Assembly: GCF_020424085.1 (NCBI RefSeq)
Contig: NZ_CP080203.1
Coordinates: 1,736,001 to 1,800,000, forward strand
From: Mycetocola spongiae
GTDB taxonomy: Bacteria > Actinomycetota > Actinomycetes > Actinomycetales > Microbacteriaceae
Direction of reading: 5' to 3'
DNA: 64,000 bases
Shown: in pieces, positions 32,805 to 40,532 of the stretch
Layout: the number at the start of each line of letters is the position of its first letter
Numbering within the stretch: position 1 is the first letter of the stretch
Made by a program: the position numbers and the translations under genes
Notes under the pieces: generated by a model
What the model was told of the DNA's origin: nothing
Seen by the model: only the letters and a program-made list of their open reading frames with translations
Databases searched by the model: none

Positions 32805-33293
32805 ATGGCAGATTCATCGTTTGACGTCGTCAGCAAGGTCGACAAGCAGGAGGCGAATAACGCCCTGAACCAGGCCCAAAAGGAAATCGAGCAGCGCTAC
32901 GATTTTAAGGGCACCGGCGCTTCCATTGAGTGGAGCGGCGAGAAGATCATGATTAAGGCAAGCAGCGAGGACCGGGCCAAGGCCATCCTCGATGTATTCC
33001 AGTCCAAGCTCATTAAGCGGGGCATCTCGCTGAAGAGCCTCGACTCGGGTGAGCCCTACCCCAGCGGTAAGGAGACCCGGATCGAGTCCGAGCTTAAGGA
33101 CGGCATCACCCAGGAAAACGCGAAGAAGATCAATAAGATCATCCGCGATGAGGGCCCCAAGGGTGTGAAGAGCCAGATCCAGGGCGATGAGCTGCGTGTG
33201 CAGTCCAAGAGCCGCGACGACCTGCAGGCAGTGATCGCACTGCTCAAGGGAAGCGATCTGGATATCGACCTGCAGTTCCTCAACTTCCGCTAA
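32805..33293 (+). CDS. yajQ: YajQ family cyclic-di-GMP-binding protein
   Basis: A 162-aa YajQ protein made of two ferredoxin-like folds. The start [20 protein letters not shown] and the following [13 protein letters not shown] are family hallmarks. YajQ-type proteins bind nucleotides, and in Xanthomonas one acts as a c-di-GMP effector with a LysR regulator; the role in actinobacteria is unclear. The gene is monocistronic with a leaderless start and a long hairpin after its stop. Codon use is biased to C-ending codons and AAG/AAC, unlike most neighbours, which suggests strong expression. Confidence 0.9.
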   Translation: MADSSFDVVSKVDKQEANNALNQAQKEIEQRYDFKGTGASIEWSGEKIMIKASSEDRAKAILDVFQSKLIKRGISLKSLDSGEPYPSGKETRIESELKDGITQENAKKINKIIRDEGPKGVKSQIQGDELRVQSKSRDDLQAVIALLKGSDLDIDLQFLNFR

Positions 33294-33306
33294 ATCATCA
33301 CGTAAT

Positions 33307-33342
33307 ACCGCGTGCCGCGCCCCGAGGGGTGCGGCACGCGGT
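33307..33342. terminator. Bidirectional hairpin between yajQ and the DyP peroxidase gene
   Basis: A 12-bp perfect outer stem (ACCGCGTGCCGC with GCGGCACGCGGT) and inner CCCC/GGGG lie between two convergent stop codons. No strong U-tract on either side. Confidence 0.6.
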
Positions 33343-33344
33343 GG

Positions 33345-34628
33345 TTAACCCAGCAGGGTCTCGCCGATATAGCCGCCCTCGCGGCAGCCCGGCGGGATGG
33401 CAAAAACCGCCGACCCCGCCGGGGTGAGCCACTCATTCAGCAGGTCCAGCTCGTCCATGCTGCGCTGAATCGGCACAAACTGGGCGTCCACATCGGCCTG
33501 CAGGCTGATAAACAGCAGCCCCGAATGTGAGATCCCCTCCCCCGTGGGCGGCTCGTCATAGTTATAGCCGCGGCGGAAGATGCGCTGCCGGGTATCGGCC
33601 ATCCGGGTGCGGCGCACATGCGAGAACTCGGGGATCACGGCGAAGCCGATCGCGGTGGTGGCCGCAAAATCGGGCTCGTCATGCTCGCGCGTGCCGGTGA
33701 GCGGGGCGCCGGTATCCATCCGGCGGCCCACCGATTGTTCGCGGCCCTCGCGATCCAGGCGATCCCATTTATCCAGGTCCATATCGATCCGGCGCAGCAC
33801 ATAGCCGGTGCCGCCATCCAGCCAGGAGCCGGGGGCGTTAATCCAGACCACCTCGGCAAAATCGGCGGTGCCGGGAACGGGATTGGCGGTGCCATCCACC
33901 TGACCAAAGAGATTACGCATCGTGGTGCCGGGCTTCTCGGAATTATGGGCCCGCCGGAAGCCGCGCTGATGCCAGCGCAGCGTGCCAAAGGCCCGGGTGT
34001 CCTTGAGGAGCATCCGCACGGCATGGGCCACGGTGAGCGGGTCATCGGCGCAGACCTGGATCAGCAGATCGCCGTCCCCGTAGCGCTCCTCCAGCCTGTC
34101 CACGCCGAAGGCCGGGAGCGGGCGCAGCCACTCCGGGCTGGCCTTTTCCGGGGCGAGCGCCGCGATGCGCGGACCAAATCCGAAGGTCACGGTGAGCCGG
34201 GAGGGCACGCGCGCGAGCTCGGGTTCGGAATCGGCGAGCGCGGCGGTTCCCGCGCAGAGCCGCGCGGCGTCATCGGTGAGGATGCGCAGCAGGCGGATCG
34301 CGTCCGCGCGGGTGGTGCCGGGCAGCAGGTCGATCGCGAGCAGCGAGCCGTGGGCCTGCGGTTCGGTCTCGATGCCCGATTGCCGGGCACCATAAAACGG
34401 TTCGGTGCGCGGGCCGTGCAGCCCGGCCGGCGCTGCCTCGGGATCGGCGCTCGGCGCGGGGGCGGGGGCCGCGCGGTTCAGCGCCAGATCGGCGCCGATC
34501 GCGGCCACGGCGCCCACCCCGGCGACGGCACCGCCCCAGAGCAGGCCGCGCCGGGTCAGGCCGGGGCGGGGTGCGGCGGGGTCCGGGGTGGCCGCGGGGC
34601 GGTTTGTGGAGGGATCGTCTTGTGCCAT
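33345..34628 (-). CDS. efeB: Tat-exported Dyp-type heme peroxidase (EfeB/deferrochelatase-like)
   Basis: A 427-aa peroxidase. A Tat signal is present: TRRGLLWGGAVAGVGAVAAIG with the twin Arg at 26-27. The DyP hallmark G-x-x-D-G is in LFGQVDGTANP, with the distal Asp. The proximal heme His is likely in AVIPEFSHVRRTRMAD, and ending RRGYNYDEP is typical. EfeB oxidises porphyrins or removes iron from heme and is usually linked to EfeU and EfeO; neither is here. Instead it is the last gene of a copper-handling run (CopD-CtaG, CopC, PCuAC). The ATG at 34628 has GAGGA about 9 bases upstream; the open frame extends further without support. Confidence 0.88.
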   Translation of the reverse strand: MAQDDPSTNRPAATPDPAAPRPGLTRRGLLWGGAVAGVGAVAAIGADLALNRAAPAPAPSADPEAAPAGLHGPRTEPFYGARQSGIETEPQAHGSLLAIDLLPGTTRADAIRLLRILTDDAARLCAGTAALADSEPELARVPSRLTVTFGFGPRIAALAPEKASPEWLRPLPAFGVDRLEERYGDGDLLIQVCADDPLTVAHAVRMLLKDTRAFGTLRWHQRGFRRAHNSEKPGTTMRNLFGQVDGTANPVPGTADFAEVVWINAPGSWLDGGTGYVLRRIDMDLDKWDRLDREGREQSVGRRMDTGAPLTGTREHDEPDFAATTAIGFAVIPEFSHVRRTRMADTRQRIFRRGYNYDEPPTGEGISHSGLLFISLQADVDAQFVPIQRSMDELDLLNEWLTPAGSAVFAIPPGCREGGYIGETLLG

Positions 34629-34689
34629 GATGCGCAGTCCTCGGGTTGGGATGGGACCGGCGCCCCGGGCGGGGCGCCGGCGGGGTTGA

Positions 34690-35253
34690 TTAGTGTGCGT
34701 GACTCGGCGCGGGGGTCTCCGAGGACTCGGTGTGATCGGTATCCCCCTCATAGTTTTCGTTTGCCCCGGCATAGTCCTTCACGGGCAGGTCGATGGTCTG
34801 GGTGGAGTCATCGGAGAAGGTCAGGGTCAGGCTCACGGTCTCCCCCGGGGAAAGCGGACCGGTCAGGCCCATCAGCATGATGTGGTTTGCGCCCGGCGCG
34901 AGCTTAAACTCGCCGCCGCGGGGGATCGTGAATCCGCCGTCCTTTTCGCGCATAACCATGGCCCCGGAGCCGTTATCCACGGTCTCGTGCAGCTCCACCA
35001 TCGAGGCGGCCGGGGTGGTTGCGCCGACCAGGATGATATCGCTCTCGCCGGCATTACGCAGGTCACCAAACGCGCCGCTCATGCCGCCGTCCACGGCCTT
35101 AATCCAGCCGTCGTGCACGGTCACGGAATCGGCGGCGCTGGCCGCCGAGTGGGAGGCGGCGGGTGTGGCCTCGGGGGCCGCGGCGGAGCAGCCGCTCAGG
35201 GCGAGCAGCGCGGCGGCGCCGAGGATCAGGGTGCGGGTGGTGGTGTTCTTCAT
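34690..35253 (-). CDS. PCu(A)C-type periplasmic copper chaperone lipoprotein
   Basis: A 187-aa lipoprotein (lipobox LALSGC, Cys22). The PCuAC domain carries the copper ligand pattern H-x(n)-M...H-x-M: His/Met in SMVELHETVDNGSGAMVMRE and GANHIMLMGL. A His-containing tail (HTESSETPAPSHAH) may bind extra copper. These chaperones deliver Cu(I) to the CuA or CuB centres of cytochrome oxidase. GGAGAC lies ahead of the ATG. It sits between CopC and the DyP peroxidase on the same strand. Confidence 0.9.
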   Translation of the reverse strand: MKNTTTRTLILGAAALLALSGCSAAAPEATPAASHSAASAADSVTVHDGWIKAVDGGMSGAFGDLRNAGESDIILVGATTPAASMVELHETVDNGSGAMVMREKDGGFTIPRGGEFKLAPGANHIMLMGLTGPLSPGETVSLTLTFSDDSTQTIDLPVKDYAGANENYEGDTDHTESSETPAPSHAH

Positions 35254-35300
35254 GATGTCTCCTAGGGATAAAACGGATTGGAATGGAGCGGGGAACGGGT

Positions 35301-35897
35301 TTAGTGGGGGCGGCGGGTGCGGCGCACGCGCGCCACGAGGAGCGCGATCGCGCCGGCCAGGAGCGCGCCGCCCAGGCCAAATGCGGCCAGGCGCAGGGGG
35401 GAGCCGGGGGCGAAGGCTCCCGCCTCGGCGGCGGGGGCCGGGGAGGCCACGGGCTCGGCGGACGGGGAGATAACGGGCTCCGGGGGAGCCGCGGGCTCGG
35501 GCTCGCCGTGACCCACGTTAAAGGGCACCACGCCGCTGATCGGGTGCCCATCGGAGGACACCACGCGCCACTTAATCTCGTAGTGGCCCTCGGGCATTTC
35601 GGGGTTCAGGGTCGCGGTCACGGATGAACCGGACAGGGTGGGGGCCTCGCGCACCCAGTCGCGATCGCCGGAGTCCACCACCATCACCACGGCCCCGACG
35701 GTCAGGACGCTATCGGAGAAGGTCAGGGCGACCTCGGCGGGGGCGGTATCCAGCACGGCGTTTTCGCCGGGGGTCGAGGTGAGGAGCTGATCGTGGGCCA
35801 TGGCCGGGGAGGGCATCAGCAGCGGGGCGAGCAGCGCAAGCGCAAGCGCGGCAAGCGCAAGCGGCCGGGTGCGGCGGGAGGAGAAGGGCATGGTCAT
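35301..35897 (-). CDS. CopC-domain copper-binding protein with C-terminal membrane anchor
   Basis: A 198-aa exported protein. A signal peptide ends at PAMAHDQLL; cleavage would leave the N-terminal His that ligates Cu(II) in CopC. The CopC beta-barrel ends with SSDGHPISGVVPF, which holds the second His. A Pro/Glu/Ala linker leads to a C-terminal helix and RVRRTRR tail, the YobA/CopC form found in Gram-positives. The ATG at 35897 is six bases after AAAAGGA; an ATG at 35918 overlapping the upstream stop (ATGA) is an alternative. It follows the CopD-CtaG fusion gene. Confidence 0.88.
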   Translation of the reverse strand: MTMPFSSRRTRPLALAALALALLAPLLMPSPAMAHDQLLTSTPGENAVLDTAPAEVALTFSDSVLTVGAVVMVVDSGDRDWVREAPTLSGSSVTATLNPEMPEGHYEIKWRVVSSDGHPISGVVPFNVGHGEPEPAAPPEPVISPSAEPVASPAPAAEAGAFAPGSPLRLAAFGLGGALLAGAIALLVARVRRTRRPH

Positions 35898-35914
35898 CGG
35901 GGTCCTTTTGGGGG

Positions 35915-38086
35915 TCATCGGTCGGTGGGTGTCTCGGACGGGGGTGCGGATTCGGGGGGCGCTGCCGTGGTGGCGGGCGCGGGGAAACCGGCGCGCTCAT
36001 CGCGCTCGCCGATCTCGCCCAGCGCCGCGTTATAGGCGCGTAATTCGGCGTCGCCATCGCGGTCGGCCGCGCGGTCATAGCGTTTTGCGGCGCGTTCCTC
36101 GCTGCGCATCCACTGCGCCACCACCACCATCGCCACCAGCACGGTGGGGAACTCCCCCGTGCCCCAGGCCACGCCGCCGCCCACGCGCTGATCGGCCAGC
36201 AGCGCGGCGTGATCGGTATAACGCATCGCTGTCCACCAGTCCAGGCCGAGGATCTCGGTGCCCGACATCAGCGCAAGCCCAAAGAAGGCGTGGAAGGCCA
36301 GCGTGGACAGCAGCAGCACCAGCCGCATCGGGAAGAGCGGGCGGGTGGGGCCCGGGTCCACGCCGATCAGCACCCAGAAAAACAGGTAGCCGCTGGCGAG
36401 GAAGTGCACGGTCATCAGGAAGTGGCCCTCGTGGGTGAACATCGCCCACTGGAACCAGCCCGTGTAATAAAACACGATCAGGCTGCCGGCGAAGATGATT
36501 CCGGCCACCGCGGGGCGCGAGAGGAAGCGCAGATAGCGCGAGTGCACAAGCACCAGGATCCACTCGCGCAGGCCGCGGCCGCCATCGGTGCGCACGGGCA
36601 GCGCGCGCAGGGCCAGCAGCACCGGGCCGCCAAGCACCAGCAGCGGCGGGACAAACATCATCAGCCCCATGTGTTGCATCATGTGGGTGCTGAAGCTCAC
36701 CTCGGCGTAGACGCCGGGGCCGCCGCTGGTGACATAGATCAGCATGAGACAGCCGGCCACCCAGCAGATCGTGCGGCTCAGCGGCCAGGAATCCCCGCGG
36801 CGGCGCAGCCGCAGGACCGTGCGCAGATAGAGTCCCGCGCCCACCACGGCCGCGGCGATCCACAGCCAGTCGGCATGGAAGGACGTGAGCATGGTCCACC
36901 CGGTTGCGGGTTCGGGGAAGGGGAAGCCCAGCAGGGCGCGGCGGGCCAGCGCATCCACCTCGCCCGCGAGGGGGATCGGATTTTGGGGAACCGGCGGGGA
37001 GCTGCGAGAGAGCGCAACCGAGAGGCCCATCGCCACGGCCATAAACAGCACCTCGGCCACGGCAAAGCGCAGGAATACGCCGCGCGAGCGCGGATTTTCG
37101 CGCAGGCGCGGGATGATCCGCAGCCGATAGCGGGCGCCCAGTACACCCAGCAGGATCAGGATCAGAATCTTCACGGAGAGCAGTTGCCCGTATCCGGTGG
37201 TCAGCAGCTCCGCGGGGCCGCCCAGGCGCAGCGAGGAGTTCACGATCCCGGAGAATGCCACGGCGGCAAAGGCCCAGCCGGCGAGGGTGGAATAGCGTCC
37301 CACGACGGTGGGGAAGGCGCGGCCCGACTGGCGGCGCAGCAGGATCACCGCGACCAGGCCGCCGACCCAGGCGGTGACACCAATCAGGTGCAGCGCGAGG
37401 CTATTCACGGCATTGCCGTGCTCATCGGTTCCCGCGGCATGCCCCGCAAGCGAGAGTGGTAGCAGCGCAAATACGGCGAGAAAATTGGCGCAGGCCATCC
37501 AGGACAGCCGGCGGGCGAGGGACACCATGATCAGTACCACGGTGACGCAGGCCAGCGAGAGGCTCATCGCCCGCCCCAGGTCGATCTGGGTCATATACAT
37601 CACCAGGTTGCCGGGGAAGCTCGGGGCCGTCAGCGGCGTGCCAAAGGTATTCGCGGCGGTAAAGGCCAGCACGGCCCAGGCCGAGAGGAACCAGCACGCG
37701 GCCGCGCGCCCGGCCCAGCGCACGGCGGTGGCCTGCACCCGGCTGACCCGGCCGGGGATGCGCTTTTGCCCGGGCAGGATAAAGGTGGCCAGGATCAGCA
37801 GGCCGATCGTGACGCTCGCGGAGGCATCGTGCAGGACCCGCGCGAGCGGCAGGCCCCACAGCACAAGATTGCCGGGATCGGAGAGCAGCCGGCCCTCGTC
37901 CAGGGGGCCGGTCAGCAGCAGGCCGGCGACGGCGGCAAGCAGCGCGATCGGCACGCCCAGCACCAGCAGCTTCTCGGCGGTGCTGCGCGCGGGGAGCGTG
38001 CGCTCCGGGGGCGGGTCGATCTGTGGGGGCACGCCCGCGCGGGGCGGGGCGGCGGCTATGCCGCTCGGGAGATCTGCTGAGGCCAC
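35915..38086 (-). CDS. CopD - CtaG (caa3 assembly) fusion membrane protein
   Basis: A 723-aa protein with two membrane modules. Residues about 40-370 are CopD-like: ALHLIGVTAWVGGLVAVILL and VGRYSTLAGWAFAAVAFSGIVN are its signature helices. Residues about 420-660 are CtaG/caa3_CtaG: WLWIAAAVVGAGLYL, then HMMQHMGLMMFVPPLLVLG and the FTHEGHFLMTVHFLASGYLFFW His/Met cluster. It likely imports copper and helps assemble cytochrome oxidase together with CopC and PCuAC downstream. The start is a GTG with AAGGAG 8-9 bases upstream; the longer frame to 38605 has proline-rich, non-conserved sequence. The C-terminal 70 residues are acidic and disordered. Confidence 0.87.
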   Translation of the reverse strand: MASADLPSGIAAAPPRAGVPPQIDPPPERTLPARSTAEKLLVLGVPIALLAAVAGLLLTGPLDEGRLLSDPGNLVLWGLPLARVLHDASASVTIGLLILATFILPGQKRIPGRVSRVQATAVRWAGRAAACWFLSAWAVLAFTAANTFGTPLTAPSFPGNLVMYMTQIDLGRAMSLSLACVTVVLIMVSLARRLSWMACANFLAVFALLPLSLAGHAAGTDEHGNAVNSLALHLIGVTAWVGGLVAVILLRRQSGRAFPTVVGRYSTLAGWAFAAVAFSGIVNSSLRLGGPAELLTTGYGQLLSVKILILILLGVLGARYRLRIIPRLRENPRSRGVFLRFAVAEVLFMAVAMGLSVALSRSSPPVPQNPIPLAGEVDALARRALLGFPFPEPATGWTMLTSFHADWLWIAAAVVGAGLYLRTVLRLRRRGDSWPLSRTICWVAGCLMLIYVTSGGPGVYAEVSFSTHMMQHMGLMMFVPPLLVLGGPVLLALRALPVRTDGGRGLREWILVLVHSRYLRFLSRPAVAGIIFAGSLIVFYYTGWFQWAMFTHEGHFLMTVHFLASGYLFFWVLIGVDPGPTRPLFPMRLVLLLSTLAFHAFFGLALMSGTEILGLDWWTAMRYTDHAALLADQRVGGGVAWGTGEFPTVLVAMVVVAQWMRSEERAAKRYDRAADRDGDAELRAYNAALGEIGERDERAGFPAPATTAAPPESAPPSETPTDR

Positions 38087-38405
38087 GGGTGGTGGCTCCT
38101 TCCGGGGTGTTTCGGGTACGCCCGACGGGGGCGTGAGGAATCCAGGGAGTGGGAGGGGAGGCGCGTTCGGGGACGGAGTCCTCCCGCGCGCGGGAGGTCG
38201 CCGCGGGCAAGGAGGCGCCGCGGTACTGCCCGCCGGGCGGGATGATGCGCCGCGGTACTGCCCGCAGGCCCGCCGGCCGTGCCGGGAGCGCGGACGCGCG
38301 GGATGGCCGCGCGCTCCGGTCTTGGGGCGCGTGGGCGGGCAGGGTGATCCCCGCGGGCGCGCGGGAACGTATAAACCCGCGTTGGGGTTTTGTTCTGCGG
38401 GCGCG
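38087..38405. other. 319-bp spacer upstream of the CopD-CtaG gene with GC-rich repeats
   Basis: No gene is seen. It contains a 19-bp exact direct repeat (see separate entry), several CCCGC/GCGGG palindromes and the ribosome-binding site of the fusion gene. The long upstream extension of the open frame through this stretch encodes Pro/Arg/Ser-rich sequence and is not credible as protein. Confidence 0.5.
38215..38265. repeat. Direct repeat with embedded GC palindrome, possible metal-regulator site
   Basis: GCGCCGCGGTACTGCCCGC occurs exactly twice (38215-38233 and 38247-38265, spacing 32). In the first copy the sequence continues as GTACTGCCCGCC-GGGCGGGATGAT, a GC-palindrome flanked by A/T that resembles the general look of CsoR-type copper operators. 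The resemblance is loose. Confidence 0.45.
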
Positions 38406-39014
38406 CTAGAGGGCGGCGGGAGCGGGCGGGCCGCGGCGGGGTTCGGTGCGCCGGGAGATCCCCAGCGGCAACAGGACCCGCTCGGCGCTTGCCGCGGCGG
38501 ACGCGGGGATACCCGCGGGCGCGGGCAGGGCCAGGCCCAGCACACCGATAAAGCGAATAACGGCAAGGGCCGCGAGGGTGAGCAGGGCGCGCAGCGCGGC
38601 CTCACCCCGGTAGATGGCGATCACGGTGAGGGAGGCGGCGAGCGCATGGGCCGCCCACATTCCCGGGCCCACATGGCCGGCATGCAGCGACTCGGTGGAG
38701 CCGGTGACCAGAACGGGGCCGTGATGGGCGTGTGCACCCGCGGGTGCGGTGGCGGTGCCTCCGCCGGCCCCCAGGATAAACAGGGTATGGAAGAGGAACT
38801 GGCTGATCACCACGGCGAGCGAGACCCGCAGCGCCGAGAGCCGCCTTCCGGCGAGGAATACACAGACCGGGATCGAGAGCATCAGCGGGGCAATTACACC
38901 CAGGGCACCCGGCATCGGGGCCCCGGCGCTGATATGGGACAGGAGGGCCACAAACGTGGCCACCCCCGCGGCACTCGCGCCACGGGCGAGCCGTTGAAGC
39001 CGCGAGCCGTCCAT
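38406..39014 (-). CDS. Small polytopic membrane protein with His-rich loop
   Basis: A 202-aa protein with about five helices. A loop rich in His (GAHAHHGPVLV and SLHAGHVGPGMWAAH) lies between helices three and four and could bind copper. The C-terminus is Pro/Arg-rich. I do not know a named family, but similar proteins accompany CopC/CopD genes in actinobacteria as far as I recall. The ATG at 39014 lies 7 bases after a consensus TATAAT, so the mRNA is leaderless; an ATG three codons upstream would overlap the promoter. It is followed on the same strand by the CopD-CtaG gene. Confidence 0.65.
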   Translation of the reverse strand: MDGSRLQRLARGASAAGVATFVALLSHISAGAPMPGALGVIAPLMLSIPVCVFLAGRRLSALRVSLAVVISQFLFHTLFILGAGGGTATAPAGAHAHHGPVLVTGSTESLHAGHVGPGMWAAHALAASLTVIAIYRGEAALRALLTLAALAVIRFIGVLGLALPAPAGIPASAAASAERVLLPLGISRRTEPRRGPPAPAAL

Positions 39015-39027
39015 AGGGCCCATTATA
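39015..39027 (-). promoter_or_regulatory. Consensus leaderless promoter -10 (TATAAT)
   Basis: TATAAT on the minus strand (39027-39022), GGGCCCT, then the ATG at 39014. There is no ribosome-binding site between them. Confidence 0.68.
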
Positions 39028-39249
39028 CGAGGAGAATCGCCCGGACCCCGCCCGGCAGCGCGGGATGCGGGGCCGCGATCGGGTCGCGGCGCGGCCGGGG
39101 CCGCCCCGGCATCGGCACGCGCGCCGGGAGCGTGCATTCCGGTATTTTGGGCCGCCGCGATTTTATCGTTTGGCCTAGGGTACTCACGCACGGCAGTGCA
39201 CGGGCGCGGGTATCAGCACGCGCATCACAACGCGCATCGGAGCACCACT

Positions 39250-40461
39250 ATGACCTATGGACCCCCGGGCCAGCCCCCGCAGCAGCCCCAGCCACCCGCC
39301 TATGGCCGGCCCGGCGCCTATCAGCAGCCCGGGGCCTATATTCCCGGCCAGGCCCAGCAGGCACCCGGTGCGCCGTATCCCGGGGCCCATTATGGCGAAT
39401 CCTCGCACCCGGGCGGGACTCCCCCGCGGCGCGGCCGGGGCTGCCTGATCGGCGCCCTGATCGTGGTGGCCGTGGTGGTCATCGGCATGATCGTGGTTGT
39501 CTCGCTCGTGATCAATATGGTGCAGAGCACCGTGGATAGCGCGATGCGGCAGATCGACGGGGCGCTCCCCAATACGCTCTCCGCCAGCGTCGAGCCGGTC
39601 CCGCTCTATGTCCTAGATGAGCGACCGCTTTTTGCCAGCACACGTGCCGAGGTGGACGCCATGTTCGAGAAATATTCCGGCGGCGGCGCGGCCGCTCTTG
39701 TCCCACAGACCGTCGAGGGACGGCAATATGCACACGCCTTCACTATGACCCTCCTGGATCTGAAGACGGCGTTTACCTTCATGACCGGATCCGTGCATAC
39801 CAGCACCGACCCGGACGAACTGGACGGGCGAATCCTCTACCTCGGCGATCAAGCCCGAGAATACGAGCGTCGATTCCTGGCGGGCGAAGACCTGAACGTC
39901 TCCGTCCGTATCAATAATAGGGACGGCAGCATTTCCGAGCTTGACGGCAGTAGTCCCATCGTGGATACCTCGGAAGCCGAGGCTTTCGCTCGTTCGTTCA
40001 CCGGGGCTCCGGACGCCAACGGCAACTATGCGGCCTCCGCGGAGGAACTCGCGAGCCACTTCGGTATTCGCCTGAACTATGAGATGTCCGACCTTTTGCG
40101 ATACTGCACGCCCCCGGAAATCCTGCCCGCAAACGAACTCCTCGCCGCATACTGCTATTTTTCCCCCGAGATCATCTATATCAACCAGGGTTATGGAGAC
40201 TTCTCGGGAGCCCTCAGCAATCGATCATTTGTGGATGTGATCAAACATGAGCTCTCCCATCATCTGATTGGTCTTACCTGCCAGACCATCTCCCCCGGTA
40301 TTACCGGTGCTATTAATGAGGGGGTCACCAGCTCCTATGCGGTGCTTTTCCTCGGGGCTAACTATAATAATCTGCAAAATACCCGCTATAGCGAGTACAC
40401 GATGACCGAACACACGGATGCCCTCGCCCGGCAGATCCACGATAACCGGACCTGCGGCTAG
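39250..40461 (+). CDS. Membrane-anchored putative zinc metallopeptidase (HExxH)
   Basis: A 403-aa protein. A cytoplasmic Pro/Gln/Tyr/Gly-rich N-terminus (residues 1-60) precedes a single helix (GCLIGALIVVAVVVIGMIVVVSLVINMV, about 65-92) and a large extracellular domain. That domain contains KHELSHH (HExxH at 333-337) and NEG 20 residues later (Glu357), a gluzincin-like zinc site. I do not recognise the family. CGGAG lies 7 bases before the ATG. From about 39650 onward codon use is less GC-rich than the first part, so the catalytic domain may have a different origin. Confidence 0.7.
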   Translation: MTYGPPGQPPQQPQPPAYGRPGAYQQPGAYIPGQAQQAPGAPYPGAHYGESSHPGGTPPRRGRGCLIGALIVVAVVVIGMIVVVSLVINMVQSTVDSAMRQIDGALPNTLSASVEPVPLYVLDERPLFASTRAEVDAMFEKYSGGGAAALVPQTVEGRQYAHAFTMTLLDLKTAFTFMTGSVHTSTDPDELDGRILYLGDQAREYERRFLAGEDLNVSVRINNRDGSISELDGSSPIVDTSEAEAFARSFTGAPDANGNYAASAEELASHFGIRLNYEMSDLLRYCTPPEILPANELLAAYCYFSPEIIYINQGYGDFSGALSNRSFVDVIKHELSHHLIGLTCQTISPGITGAINEGVTSSYAVLFLGANYNNLQNTRYSEYTMTEHTDALARQIHDNRTCG

Positions 40462-40479
40462 CGGCAGGTCCGCACACAC

Positions 40480-40518
40480 GGCACTGGCCACCCCCGCCGC
40501 GCGGGGGTGGCCAGTGCC
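40480..40518. terminator. Bidirectional hairpin between peptidase and permease genes
   Basis: An 18-bp perfect stem (40480-40497 with 40501-40518) around CGC lies between convergent stops. No clear U-tract. A second small hairpin (GGACCTGC with GCAGGTCC) spans the peptidase stop codon. Confidence 0.62.
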
Positions 40519-40532
40519 ATCTGGGGGCGGGG

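Noticed and set aside
38087-38605. N-terminal extension of the CopD-CtaG frame
   Set aside because: The added sequence is Pro/Arg/Ser-rich and not conserved-looking, while a GTG with a good AAGGAG exists at 38086 just before the first helix.
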